A DNA stretch of 5,930 bases from Acidobacteriota bacterium (GTDB lineage Bacteria; Acidobacteriota; Terriglobia; Bryobacterales; Bryobacteraceae), in contig JAJYKC010000190.1 in NCBI GenBank assembly GCA_021788955.1, forward strand, positions 1-5,930, in the 5' to 3' direction. This document shows positions 1 to 5,930 of the stretch, in pieces. Within the stretch, counting starts at the first letter, position 1; each line of letters starts with the position of its first letter. Under the pieces are notes generated by a model. That model worked only from the letters and a program-made list of their open reading frames with translations. It was not told the origin of the DNA and ran no database searches. The translations under genes were made by a program, and so were the position numbers.

Positions 1-2363
1 TTCATCATGGTCGCGTTGGTGGTGAACGTGCCGGGGCCGTCCAGAATGTTGCGGCCGGAGTTGCCCGGACTGTATGGCACAAATCCGTACTGGTCCGGCG
101 AGCAATCGGTTTTGCTGGCGCACTTGGCCGTCGGAACGAACGCCATCGGGTCGTACCAGGGATAATCGATGCCTTGCCGTCCCATTCCGCTGACAACCTT
201 TCCGGAAGCGAGCCGGTTTGGCCGGTCGTATTGCCCCAGGTTCGCGTTGATGCTGGAATCCTTCACCGTGAACGGCTGTCCCGTGTACGCCGTTATCGTG
301 CTGCTAAGCACCCACCGCCCGAACATGCCGTTGACCAGCCTGCCGCGATTGGACAGCAGCGCGTGGCCGCGCCCCACCGGCAACGGATAGGAGAAGATGG
401 CGGTGAACACGTGGCCGCGGTCGAAATCCGAGCGCCCCCGCTCCAGCCGCAGGTTGCGCGGATCTTCCGCTCCCCCGTAGCCGCCGTCCGAAGCGCCGCT
501 GAGCTGCGAGGCATCGTCGATGGACTTGCTGTAGGTGTACGCCAGCCGGTAAAACAACCCGTTGCGGGCGCGCTTTTGCAGCATGACCTGCCCCGCGTTG
601 TAGATCGAGTTGGAACCGAAATCGTAGTACTGGATGTTGCCCCACGGCGGATACGGGCGCGGGAAATTCGTGCCGTTGGCCATGTACCAGGCAGCCGATC
701 GGAGCGGCACGTTGAGGTTGTAGCACCGCCCCAGGTGCGTGCCCTTCGATCCCACGTATGCGAAGGAGATCACGGTGCCGCCGCCGATCTCCCGCTCCAC
801 CGTCAGGTTGTAATTCTGGTCGTAACCAACGGGGTGGTGCACCTGAACACCGGCGCTGGTGTCCGTTCCGGAGATGGTGGCGAGGGGCACCGGCCAGGGA
901 TTCGCCAGCGTCAGCGCGCTCACATCGGTCGACACACGGTTGAAGCTCAGGGAGGTTTGGAACGGGAACGTGTTGGCCAGGTCATTGCGCATATCGTTCA
1001 GCACCGAGCCCGAGTAGAACCACCCGTAGCCACCGCGCAGGACCGCCCGCTGGCCGCCGAAAGGCCGCCACGCGAAGCCCAGGCGCGGCGCGAAACTCTT
1101 GTAATTGGTGTACACCAGCGACTGCGGCAGGCCGTAGTCCTTGGCCAGCCCCACCGCCCCGTCGAGGCCCGATTGCTGCACCATCTCACTCAGGTTCGGA
1201 ACCACGGCATCGCTGGCGACAACGAGCTTGTTCAATGACGGCACGAAATTGGTCCACCGCCCGTATTTGTCGTGCGGCGGCGGATCGATCTCGTAGCGCA
1301 GGCCAAGGTTCAGCGTCAGGGCCGGGGTGATGCGGAAATCGTCGTTCACGAACGCGCCCCACTCCTGCCACCGCATATAATTCCTGTTCGGGACCGTGGT
1401 GATGCTCGAGCTGTTGATCAGCCCCAGCAACAGGTCCGCGAAGGCATCGCCGTTGGCCGCCGTGCCGTTGCCGGTCCAGACCCCATTGGCCGTCATGGTC
1501 CCGCGCTGGTTGTTGTAGTAAGGCTGGTTGAACTGCTCCATCTCAAGGTCCAGCCCGAATTTCAGAATGTGCCTGCCTTTGACCCACGTGAGCACGTCGC
1601 CGACCTGGTAATCGCTCACGAAGAACTGCACCGGCTGGTTGGCCGGGAATCCTAGTGAGGCGTAATTGGTGGCCTTGACCAGCGGAAATCCCACCGCCAT
1701 CGGGTCCGTCGTCGAGCCCGCCATGCCGAGTTCCGCTGCCGTGGGCTGCCCCGAATGGTCGATGTGCTCGCGCTGCGCGTTGCGGCTCACGCCCGCCCGC
1801 AGCTCGTTAATCAGCGTCGGGGAAAACAGGTGGACCTCGGTTATGCCGCCCAGCAGCCGGTTGTCCGCAAGCCAGGTCTGGAAGCCGCCTAAGTTCGTCC
1901 CGGCCCACGGGTTGTTATTCGGGTTCCAGCGGTAGCCGTACCGCGCCGACAGGCTGTCGCGGTCCGAAAAGCGATGGTCCAGCTTGCCGAGAATGCTCTC
2001 CCAATGATTGATATCGGTCGCGCTCGCCTGGTAGTTCAACCCGATGCCCACGTAATTGGGCAGCGGATAAGACTTCATCAGGTTCATCGCCACCGGGTCG
2101 AAGCGGCTGGCGGGAATGATGCCATCCGGGAACGCCTTATTGCTGTTCAGCGGATCCTTGATCGTCACCGCTTTGCCGGAAACGTTCAGGAGCCCCGCAA
2201 AATTGCCGCTGCGTTGCAGCAGCGTGGGCACGTTGTTGAGCCGCGTCTGCCCGTCGGTCTGGCGGTAGGCCTCGTAGCTCAGCATGAAGAACGTTTTGTC
2301 GTGCCCGTCGTAGATTCTCGGAAGTCTCACCGGGCCGGCGATTTCAGCGCCATACTGGTTGCG
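1..2363 (-). repeat. Paralogous direct repeat, unit 1 (downstream receptor gene)
   Basis: This part of the downstream gene, from residue 272 to the window edge, aligns without rearrangement to 3563-5928. The offset is 3562 bp at the left end and 3565 bp at the right, the difference being one codon near 1743-1772. The longest exact tracts I found are 384-434 (51 bp) and 23-59 (37 bp). The repeat probably extends beyond the window on both sides, because the whole genes are likely homologous. Confidence 0.9.
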
Positions 2364-3176
2364 GTGCAGCGGATAGCGGACCGGATCGAAATAAGAGCGC
2401 GCGTCGAAGACGTCGTCGCGGAAAAACTCGGAGAGCGTGCCGTGCAACTGGTTGGTGCCCGATTTCAGCACCATATTCATGACGCCGCCCGCCATCTTGC
2501 CGTATTGCGCCGAAAAGCCGCTGGTCTCCATTTTGAATTCCTGCATGGCGTCGATATTGGGCCGCAACTGGGCCGTGGCGCCGCGCGCGTTGCGGTCGTT
2601 GAAGCCGTCCACGTAGAAATTGGTGTTGTCGCTGCGCGCGCCGTTGACGGACAGGGCCGATCCCTGGCCGCCCTGCGCCTTGGGTATCACCCCCGGCACC
2701 AGCAGCGCGATGTCGGTGAAATCGCGCCCGTCCAGCGGCACGTCCTGGATCTCCTCGTTCGTCACCACCGCGCCCTTCGTGGCGCCATTTTGCGTGTTGA
2801 GCAGCTCCGGCGCCGCGGTGACCGTGACGCTCTCGTTGACGCTGCCCACCGCCAGGCCGATGTCCTGGCGCACATCGTCGCCCACCGCCAGCACGATTCC
2901 GGCCACGCGATAGGTTTGGAAACCGCCCTTGGATGCGCTCAGCTCGTACGGCCCGGGCGCTAACTCGGTGAAGGTATAGCTGCCTTCAGCGTTGGTTGAA
3001 ACAATGTGTGAATCGTCGGTATCGGTATTGCGGATCGCGACCGTTACGTCCGCGATCGGCGCCTGGGTGGCATCGGTCACAACGCCGGTGACCGTGGAGA
3101 GATCCCCTTGTCCCCACAAAGCCGCCGGAGCAATCAACACCAGCCACCCCAGAGCTGTGCGGAAGCGATGCCCCAT
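1..3176 (-). CDS. Oar-like TonB-dependent outer-membrane receptor, 3' end cut by window edge
   Basis: Probably an outer-membrane transporter that binds a substrate outside the cell and imports it using TonB/ExbBD energy; the substrate is unknown. The frame is open from ATG 3176 to the edge (1058 codons). Residues 1-22/23 look like a signal peptide (basic HRFR, hydrophobic core to about 21, cleavage near WGQ). Residues about 25-110 resemble a carboxypeptidase-regulatory-like beta-sandwich (TGVVTD, NAEGSYTFTELAPGPYEL). ESVTVTA at 115-121 resembles a TonB box. The plug spans about 125-245 (VPLDGRDF, NGARSDNTNFYVDG, SGFSAQYGKMAGG), and the barrel follows. ATG is preferred over an in-frame GTG two codons upstream because the Shine-Dalgarno GAGGTGG overlaps that GTG; the frame is closed by a TAA at 3273-3275. 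By alignment with the neighbouring paralog (about 76% identical), roughly 63 C-terminal residues lie outside the window, giving about 1121 in total. Cys818 is absent from the paralog. The family call is strong; the individual function is not assignable. Confidence 0.93.
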   Translation of the reverse strand, partial: MGHRFRTALGWLVLIAPAALWGQGDLSTVTGVVTDATQAPIADVTVAIRNTDTDDSHIVSTNAEGSYTFTELAPGPYELSASKGGFQTYRVAGIVLAVGDDVRQDIGLAVGSVNESVTVTAAPELLNTQNGATKGAVVTNEEIQDVPLDGRDFTDIALLVPGVIPKAQGGQGSALSVNGARSDNTNFYVDGFNDRNARGATAQLRPNIDAMQEFKMETSGFSAQYGKMAGGVMNMVLKSGTNQLHGTLSEFFRDDVFDARSYFDPVRYPLHRNQYGAEIAGPVRLPRIYDGHDKTFFMLSYEAYRQTDGQTRLNNVPTLLQRSGNFAGLLNVSGKAVTIKDPLNSNKAFPDGIIPASRFDPVAMNLMKSYPLPNYVGIGLNYQASATDINHWESILGKLDHRFSDRDSLSARYGYRWNPNNNPWAGTNLGGFQTWLADNRLLGGITEVHLFSPTLINELRAGVSRNAQREHIDHSGQPTAAELGMAGSTTDPMAVGFPLVKATNYASLGFPANQPVQFFVSDYQVGDVLTWVKGRHILKFGLDLEMEQFNQPYYNNQRGTMTANGVWTGNGTAANGDAFADLLLGLINSSSITTVPNRNYMRWQEWGAFVNDDFRITPALTLNLGLRYEIDPPPHDKYGRWTNFVPSLNKLVVASDAVVPNLSEMVQQSGLDGAVGLAKDYGLPQSLVYTNYKSFAPRLGFAWRPFGGQRAVLRGGYGWFYSGSVLNDMRNDLANTFPFQTSLSFNRVSTDVSALTLANPWPVPLATISGTDTSAGVQVHHPVGYDQNYNLTVEREIGGGTVISFAYVGSKGTHLGRCYNLNVPLRSAAWYMANGTNFPRPYPPWGNIQYYDFGSNSIYNAGQVMLQKRARNGLFYRLAYTYSKSIDDASQLSGASDGGYGGAEDPRNLRLERGRSDFDRGHVFTAIFSYPLPVGRGHALLSNRGRLVNGMFGRWVLSSTITAYTGQPFTVKDSSINANLGQYDRPNRLASGKVVSGMGRQGIDYPWYDPMAFVPTAKCASKTDCSPDQYGFVPYSPGNSGRNILDGPGTFTTNATMM

Positions 3177-3178
3177 AA

Positions 3179-3185
3179 CCACCTC
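3179..3185 (-). promoter_or_regulatory. Ribosome binding site of the downstream receptor gene
   Basis: On the minus strand GAGGTGG lies just before GTTATG... reads GAGGTGG-TT-ATG, so it abuts the ATG at 3176. GAGGTG is complementary to the 16S rRNA 3' tail (CACCTCC), with a short spacer. It supports the ATG rather than the overlapping in-frame GTG at 3180-3182 as the start. Confidence 0.7.
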
Positions 3186-3230
3186 GCTACGAACTTCTTG
3201 GACCGTTGGATTGGTCTCTTTCCGTTGAAG

Positions 3231-3236
3231 ATTATA
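3231..3236 (-). promoter_or_regulatory. Candidate sigma-70 -10 box for the downstream receptor gene
   Basis: The minus strand reads TTTTTTAGGCTATAATCTTC, with a perfect TATAAT at 3236-3231, in an AT-rich patch that contrasts with the GC-rich coding DNA. Transcription would begin near 3224, leaving a leader of about 48 nt before the ATG. No good TTGACA-like -35 lies 16-18 bp upstream (the 17-bp position reads ACCTCC), and there is no TGn extension, so an activator or a different sigma factor may be needed. If real, the gene has its own promoter in addition to any readthrough from the upstream paralog. Confidence 0.45.
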
Positions 3237-3305
3237 GCCTAAAAAAGAGTTACGGAGGTGATTATTCTGTTTTTAAGGCCGTGAGGGGCTAGTGAATTTG
3301 TACTT

Positions 3306-3367
3306 CCGGCACCCTCATTGTCGGGTCGCTCACCGGCGACGCCGAAGTCGCGATGCCCAGGTTCCGG
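3306..3367 (-). other. Nested stem structure just after the upstream receptor's stop codon
   Basis: The minus strand holds an outer stem CCGGAACC (3367-3360) with GGTGCCGG (3313-3306), pairing at 7 of 8 positions. Inside it is a small hairpin GCGAC-TTCGGC-GTCGC (3351-3336). It begins 6 nt after the TAA of the upstream gene. It could be a 3'-end stabilizing structure or an atypical terminator. No U-tract follows, so it is not a standard intrinsic terminator. The only T-run (3246-3241) is 60 nt further on and has no adjacent GC stem. Confidence 0.25.
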
Positions 3368-3372
3368 TTTGC

Positions 3373-5930
3373 TTAAAAGATATACTTCGCGGCGAACTGC
3401 ATGGTTCGTGGGCCGCCCTGGCCGGTGGCCTGCACGCCGCTGATGATGCCCCCCGAGGTCTCATTGTAGTTCTGGTTCGGAAGCATAAAATTCGGGTGGT
3501 TGAAGACATTGAACGCTTCCCACCGCGCCTGGATGCTGCCCCGCTCGCCCACCCGGAAATTCTTCATCAGGGCCGCGTTCGTGCTGAACGTGCCGGGGCC
3601 GTCCAGAATGTTGCGGCCGGAATTGCCCGGAACGTACGGCACAAATCCGTACTGATCCGGCGAGCAATCGGTTGTGCTGGCGCACTTGGCCGTCGGCACG
3701 AAGGCGTTCGGGTCGTACCAGGGATAATCCACGCCCCGGCGTCCCGTGCCGCTGACAACCTTTCCGGAAGCGAGCCGGTTCGGCCGGTCATATTGCCCGA
3801 GGTTGGCGTTGATGCTGGAATCCATCACGGTGAATGGTGCTCCCGAGTACGCCACGACAGTGCCGGTAATCATCCACCCGCCGAACATGCCGTTCACCAG
3901 TCTGCCGCCGTTCGAAAACAGCCAACGGCCGCGCCCCACCGGCAGCGGATAGGAGAAGATGGCGGTGAACACGTGGCCGCGGTCGAAATCCGAGCGGCCC
4001 CGTTCCAGCCGCAGGTTGCGCGGATCTTCCGTTCCCTTGTAGCCGCCGGCGGCCGCACCGGTGAGCTGTGAAGCGTCGTCGAGGGACTTGCTGTAGGTGT
4101 ATGCCAGCCGGTAAAACAACCCGTTGTGGGCGCGCTTCTGAAGCATCACCTGGCCCGCGCTGTAAATCGAATTGGAACCGAAATCGTAGTACTGGATGTT
4201 GCCAAACGCCGGATACGGAAACGGAAAACTGGTGCCGTTGGCCATGTACCAGGCGGCCGAGCGGAACGGCACGTTGAGGTTGTAGCGCCGCCCCAGGTGC
4301 GTGCCTTTCGATCCCAGGTACGAGACGGAGAGCACGGTCCCGCCGCCGAGGTCCCGCTCCACCGCTAGGTTGTAGTTCTGTAAGTAACCGACGGGCGCGT
4401 TCACCTCATAACCGTTGGTGGTAGCGGTTCCCTTCAGGGTGCCGATGGCCAGCGGCCAGGGATCCGCCAGCGTGAGCGCGCTGGGGTCCTTCGCCACGCG
4501 GTTGAACGTCCAGTTCGTGGAGAACGGGAACCCCGTCCCCATGTCCGTCCGGACTTGGTTCCAATCCCCGCCCGAGTAGAACCATCCGTAGCCGCCGCGC
4601 AGCACCGTCCGCTGGCTGCCGAAAGGCCGCCAGGCGAAGCCCAGGCGCGGGGCGAAATTCTTGTAATTCGTGTAGATCAAAGACTGCGGCAAGCCGTAAT
4701 CCTTGGCCAGCCCGACCATCCCGCCGAGCCCCGACTGCTGCGCCAGGTCGTTCAGGTTCGGAACCGTGGCGTCGCTGGCCACGATGACCTGGCCTAACGA
4801 CGGCACGAAATTGACCCACCGCCCGTACTTGTCGTGCGGCGGCGGATCGAGCTCGTAGCGCAGCCCCAGGTTCAGCGTGAGCGTGGAGGTCACGCGGAAA
4901 TCGTCGTTGATGAAGGCGCCATAATCGCGCCACCGCATATAGTTGCGGGTGGGGACCTGGGTGATGTTCGAAGTATTCAGCAGGCCCAGCATCAAATCGG
5001 CGAAGGCGTTGCCCTTGGCCGCCGCTCCGCCGCCGGTCCACACCCCGTTGGCAGTGAAAGTGCCGCGCTGGTTGTTGTAGAAGGGCTGGTTGAACTGGTT
5101 CAGATCGACGTCCAGCCCGAATGTCAGGATGTGCCTGCCCTTGACCCACGTGAGCGTGTCGCCGACCTGGTAGTCGCTCACGAAGAAGTTCATCGGCTCG
5201 TTGTTGGGGTATCCCAGGCCCGAATAATTGGTGACGTTGACCTTCGGAAACCCCGCCGCCGCCGGATCGGTGGTCGAGCCCGCCATGCCGAGCTCCGCCG
5301 CCGTGGGCTGCCCCAACGTGTTCTGGTCGTTCTGATGCTGGGCATTGCGGCTCAGCCCCACCCGAAATTCGTTGATCAGCGTCGGCGAAAACAAGTGGAC
5401 TTCCGTAAGGCCGGTCATCATGCGGTCGTCCGAAATAAAAGTGGGGAATTCCCCCAGGTTGCTCCCGGCAAACGGAGTGTTGTTCGGGTTCCAGCGGTAA
5501 CCGTAGCGAAGCGAGGCGCTGTCCCGGTCCGAAAAGCGGTGGTCTACCTTGCCGATAATGGCCTCGTAATGGTTGATATCCAGCGCGCTCGCCTGGTAGT
5601 TCAGCCCAATGCCCTGGTAGTTGGGCAGGGGATACCACTTGATCAGGTTCAGCGCGACCGGGCTGAAGCGGCTGGCGGGAATGATCGCGCCGGGGAACGC
5701 CTTGTTGTTGTTCAGCGGATCCTTGATCGCCACGGGCTGGTTGGATTTGGTCAAGCTCGCCGAAAAATCGCCCGCGCGCTCCAGCGGCGTGGGCACGTTG
5801 TTGAGCCGCGTCAGGCCGTCGGTCTGCCAGTAGCCCTCGTAGCTGAACATGAAGAAAGTCTTGTCGTGCCCGTTGTACACCCGCGGGATTCTCACCGGGC
5901 CGCCAATTTCGGCGCCGAACTGGTTGCGGT
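3373..5930 (-). CDS. Oar-like TonB-dependent outer-membrane receptor, 5' end cut by window edge
   Basis: Tandem paralog of the downstream receptor, presumably doing the same kind of TonB-driven import or surface binding. The visible 851 codons begin at RNQFGAEIGGP, which matches residue 272 onward of the neighbour. The signal peptide, regulatory domain and plug therefore lie upstream of the window, and the full protein should be about 1122 residues. A GTG at 5895 could be read as a start, but the homologous frame continues through it, so it is internal. Barrel blocks seen include GRWVNFVPSLG, FAPRLGFAWRPFG, GGYGWFYSG, EDPRNLRLERGRSDFDRGH and SYPLPVGRG. A late EAFNVFNHPNF segment and a C-terminal AAKYIF ending in Phe follow, as expected for a barrel inserted by the BAM machinery. 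A CASTTDC cysteine pair lies near the end of the barrel. TAA at 3373-3375 is 196 nt before the next gene. Substrate unknown; an adhesin-like role, as for some Oar proteins, cannot be excluded. Confidence 0.94.
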   Translation of the reverse strand, partial: RNQFGAEIGGPVRIPRVYNGHDKTFFMFSYEGYWQTDGLTRLNNVPTPLERAGDFSASLTKSNQPVAIKDPLNNNKAFPGAIIPASRFSPVALNLIKWYPLPNYQGIGLNYQASALDINHYEAIIGKVDHRFSDRDSASLRYGYRWNPNNTPFAGSNLGEFPTFISDDRMMTGLTEVHLFSPTLINEFRVGLSRNAQHQNDQNTLGQPTAAELGMAGSTTDPAAAGFPKVNVTNYSGLGYPNNEPMNFFVSDYQVGDTLTWVKGRHILTFGLDVDLNQFNQPFYNNQRGTFTANGVWTGGGAAAKGNAFADLMLGLLNTSNITQVPTRNYMRWRDYGAFINDDFRVTSTLTLNLGLRYELDPPPHDKYGRWVNFVPSLGQVIVASDATVPNLNDLAQQSGLGGMVGLAKDYGLPQSLIYTNYKNFAPRLGFAWRPFGSQRTVLRGGYGWFYSGGDWNQVRTDMGTGFPFSTNWTFNRVAKDPSALTLADPWPLAIGTLKGTATTNGYEVNAPVGYLQNYNLAVERDLGGGTVLSVSYLGSKGTHLGRRYNLNVPFRSAAWYMANGTSFPFPYPAFGNIQYYDFGSNSIYSAGQVMLQKRAHNGLFYRLAYTYSKSLDDASQLTGAAAGGYKGTEDPRNLRLERGRSDFDRGHVFTAIFSYPLPVGRGRWLFSNGGRLVNGMFGGWMITGTVVAYSGAPFTVMDSSINANLGQYDRPNRLASGKVVSGTGRRGVDYPWYDPNAFVPTAKCASTTDCSPDQYGFVPYVPGNSGRNILDGPGTFSTNAALMKNFRVGERGSIQARWEAFNVFNHPNFMLPNQNYNETSGGIISGVQATGQGGPRTMQFAAKYIF
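3563..5930 (-). repeat. Paralogous direct repeat, unit 2 (upstream receptor gene)
   Basis: This is the partner of the unit at 1-2363 in the same orientation, as expected from tandem duplication. Exact counterparts of the long identical tracts are 3946-3996 (51 bp) and 3585-3621 (37 bp). The one-codon insertion relative to unit 1 falls in 5305-5337, in a short segment where the two proteins are otherwise unalignable. Confidence 0.9.

Larger units (their letters stand above)
3175..3265 (-). promoter_or_regulatory. Inverted repeat able to sequester the Shine-Dalgarno and start codon
   Basis: On the minus strand ATAATCACCTC (3265-3255) can pair with GAGGTGGTTAT (3185-3175). That gives 11 contiguous base pairs including one G-U wobble, covering the whole Shine-Dalgarno and the first two bases of the ATG. 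The arms are separated by 69 nt. The upstream arm lies before the candidate -10 box, so only RNA reading through from the upstream paralog would contain both arms. The pairing potential is seen directly; regulation is inference. Any sequence resembling anti-Shine-Dalgarno would pair in part, so a chance match is possible. Confidence 0.3.

Noticed and set aside
174..1238. Long plus-strand open frame of 354 codons opposite the downstream receptor gene
   Set aside because: It is antisense to a clearly homologous coding frame. Its product is Arg/Val/His-rich low-complexity sequence with no recognisable domain, as expected from the complement of GC-rich codons.
1974..2963. Plus-strand open frame of 329 codons opposite the plug and regulatory domain
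   Set aside because: It has the same antisense composition, and the minus-strand frame here encodes the conserved plug. There is no independent support for expression.
3200..3216. GACC/GGTC mini-hairpin and a CCGTTG direct repeat (3203-3208 and 3222-3227) in the leader
   Set aside because: The stem is only four to five pairs and the repeat six bases. Both are expected by chance in a sequence of this length.
3254..3262. Plus-strand GGAGGTGAT as a Shine-Dalgarno for a plus-strand gene
   Set aside because: No ATG or GTG start with a meaningful frame follows at suitable spacing; the nearest frame from CTG ends after five codons. It is better explained as the complement of the pairing arm described above.
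3292..4071. Plus-strand open frame spanning the intergenic end and the 3' part of the upstream receptor
   Set aside because: Much of it lies opposite the receptor, and parts resemble the 174-1238 frame only because the two receptors are paralogous. It is a mirrored shadow, not a conserved gene pair.
4406..5638. Minus-strand open frame of 410 codons in another phase within the upstream receptor
   Set aside because: It overlaps the real frame on the same strand, and its Arg/Gly/Ala/Pro-rich product shows no domain.
5893..5895. GTG as the start of the upstream receptor
   Set aside because: The frame continues upstream to the window edge with residues matching the paralog (RNQFGAEIGGP against RNQYGAEIAGP). 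A start here would remove the signal peptide and plug.

Overview
The window is high-GC bacterial DNA. It is almost entirely filled by two large, co-oriented minus-strand genes that are close paralogs. Both encode TonB-dependent outer-membrane receptors of the Oar-like type: an N-terminal carboxypeptidase-regulatory-like beta-sandwich, a plug, and a large beta-barrel. The protein style (blocks such as EDPRNLRLERGRSDFDRGH and SYPLPVGRG, and a C-terminal Phe) is typical of the receptor families that are heavily expanded in Acidobacteriota. A Solibacter/Bryobacter-like acidobacterium is my best guess, but this is inference from protein style only.

Layout in transcription order (right to left): the upstream gene enters at position 5930 without its start and ends with TAA at 3373-3375. 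A 196-nt intergenic region follows (3177-3372). The second gene then starts with ATG at 3176 and runs off the left edge at position 1, lacking about 63 C-terminal codons. Both reading frames are open throughout, with no frameshift or internal stop. The copies are complementary for annotation: one shows the signal peptide, regulatory domain, TonB box and plug, and the other shows the intact barrel end.

By hand alignment, the shared 777 columns (from the end of the plug into the last barrel strands) are identical at 588 positions, about 76%, with one single-codon indel. Divergence is patchy. The last 246 residues are about 85% identical and contain exact DNA tracts of up to 51 bp. An 89-residue block before them is only about 56% identical. 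This looks like a tandem duplication with diversified surface loops and a conserved, possibly gene-converted, barrel end.

The intergenic region carries a perfect TATAAT -10 box and a Shine-Dalgarno sequence for the second gene. It also holds an upstream 11-nt element that could base-pair with that Shine-Dalgarno and the first two bases of the start codon, but only in transcripts reading through from the first gene. No RNA genes, mobile elements, CRISPR arrays or SusD-like partner genes are visible. The substrate of either receptor cannot be told from this window.
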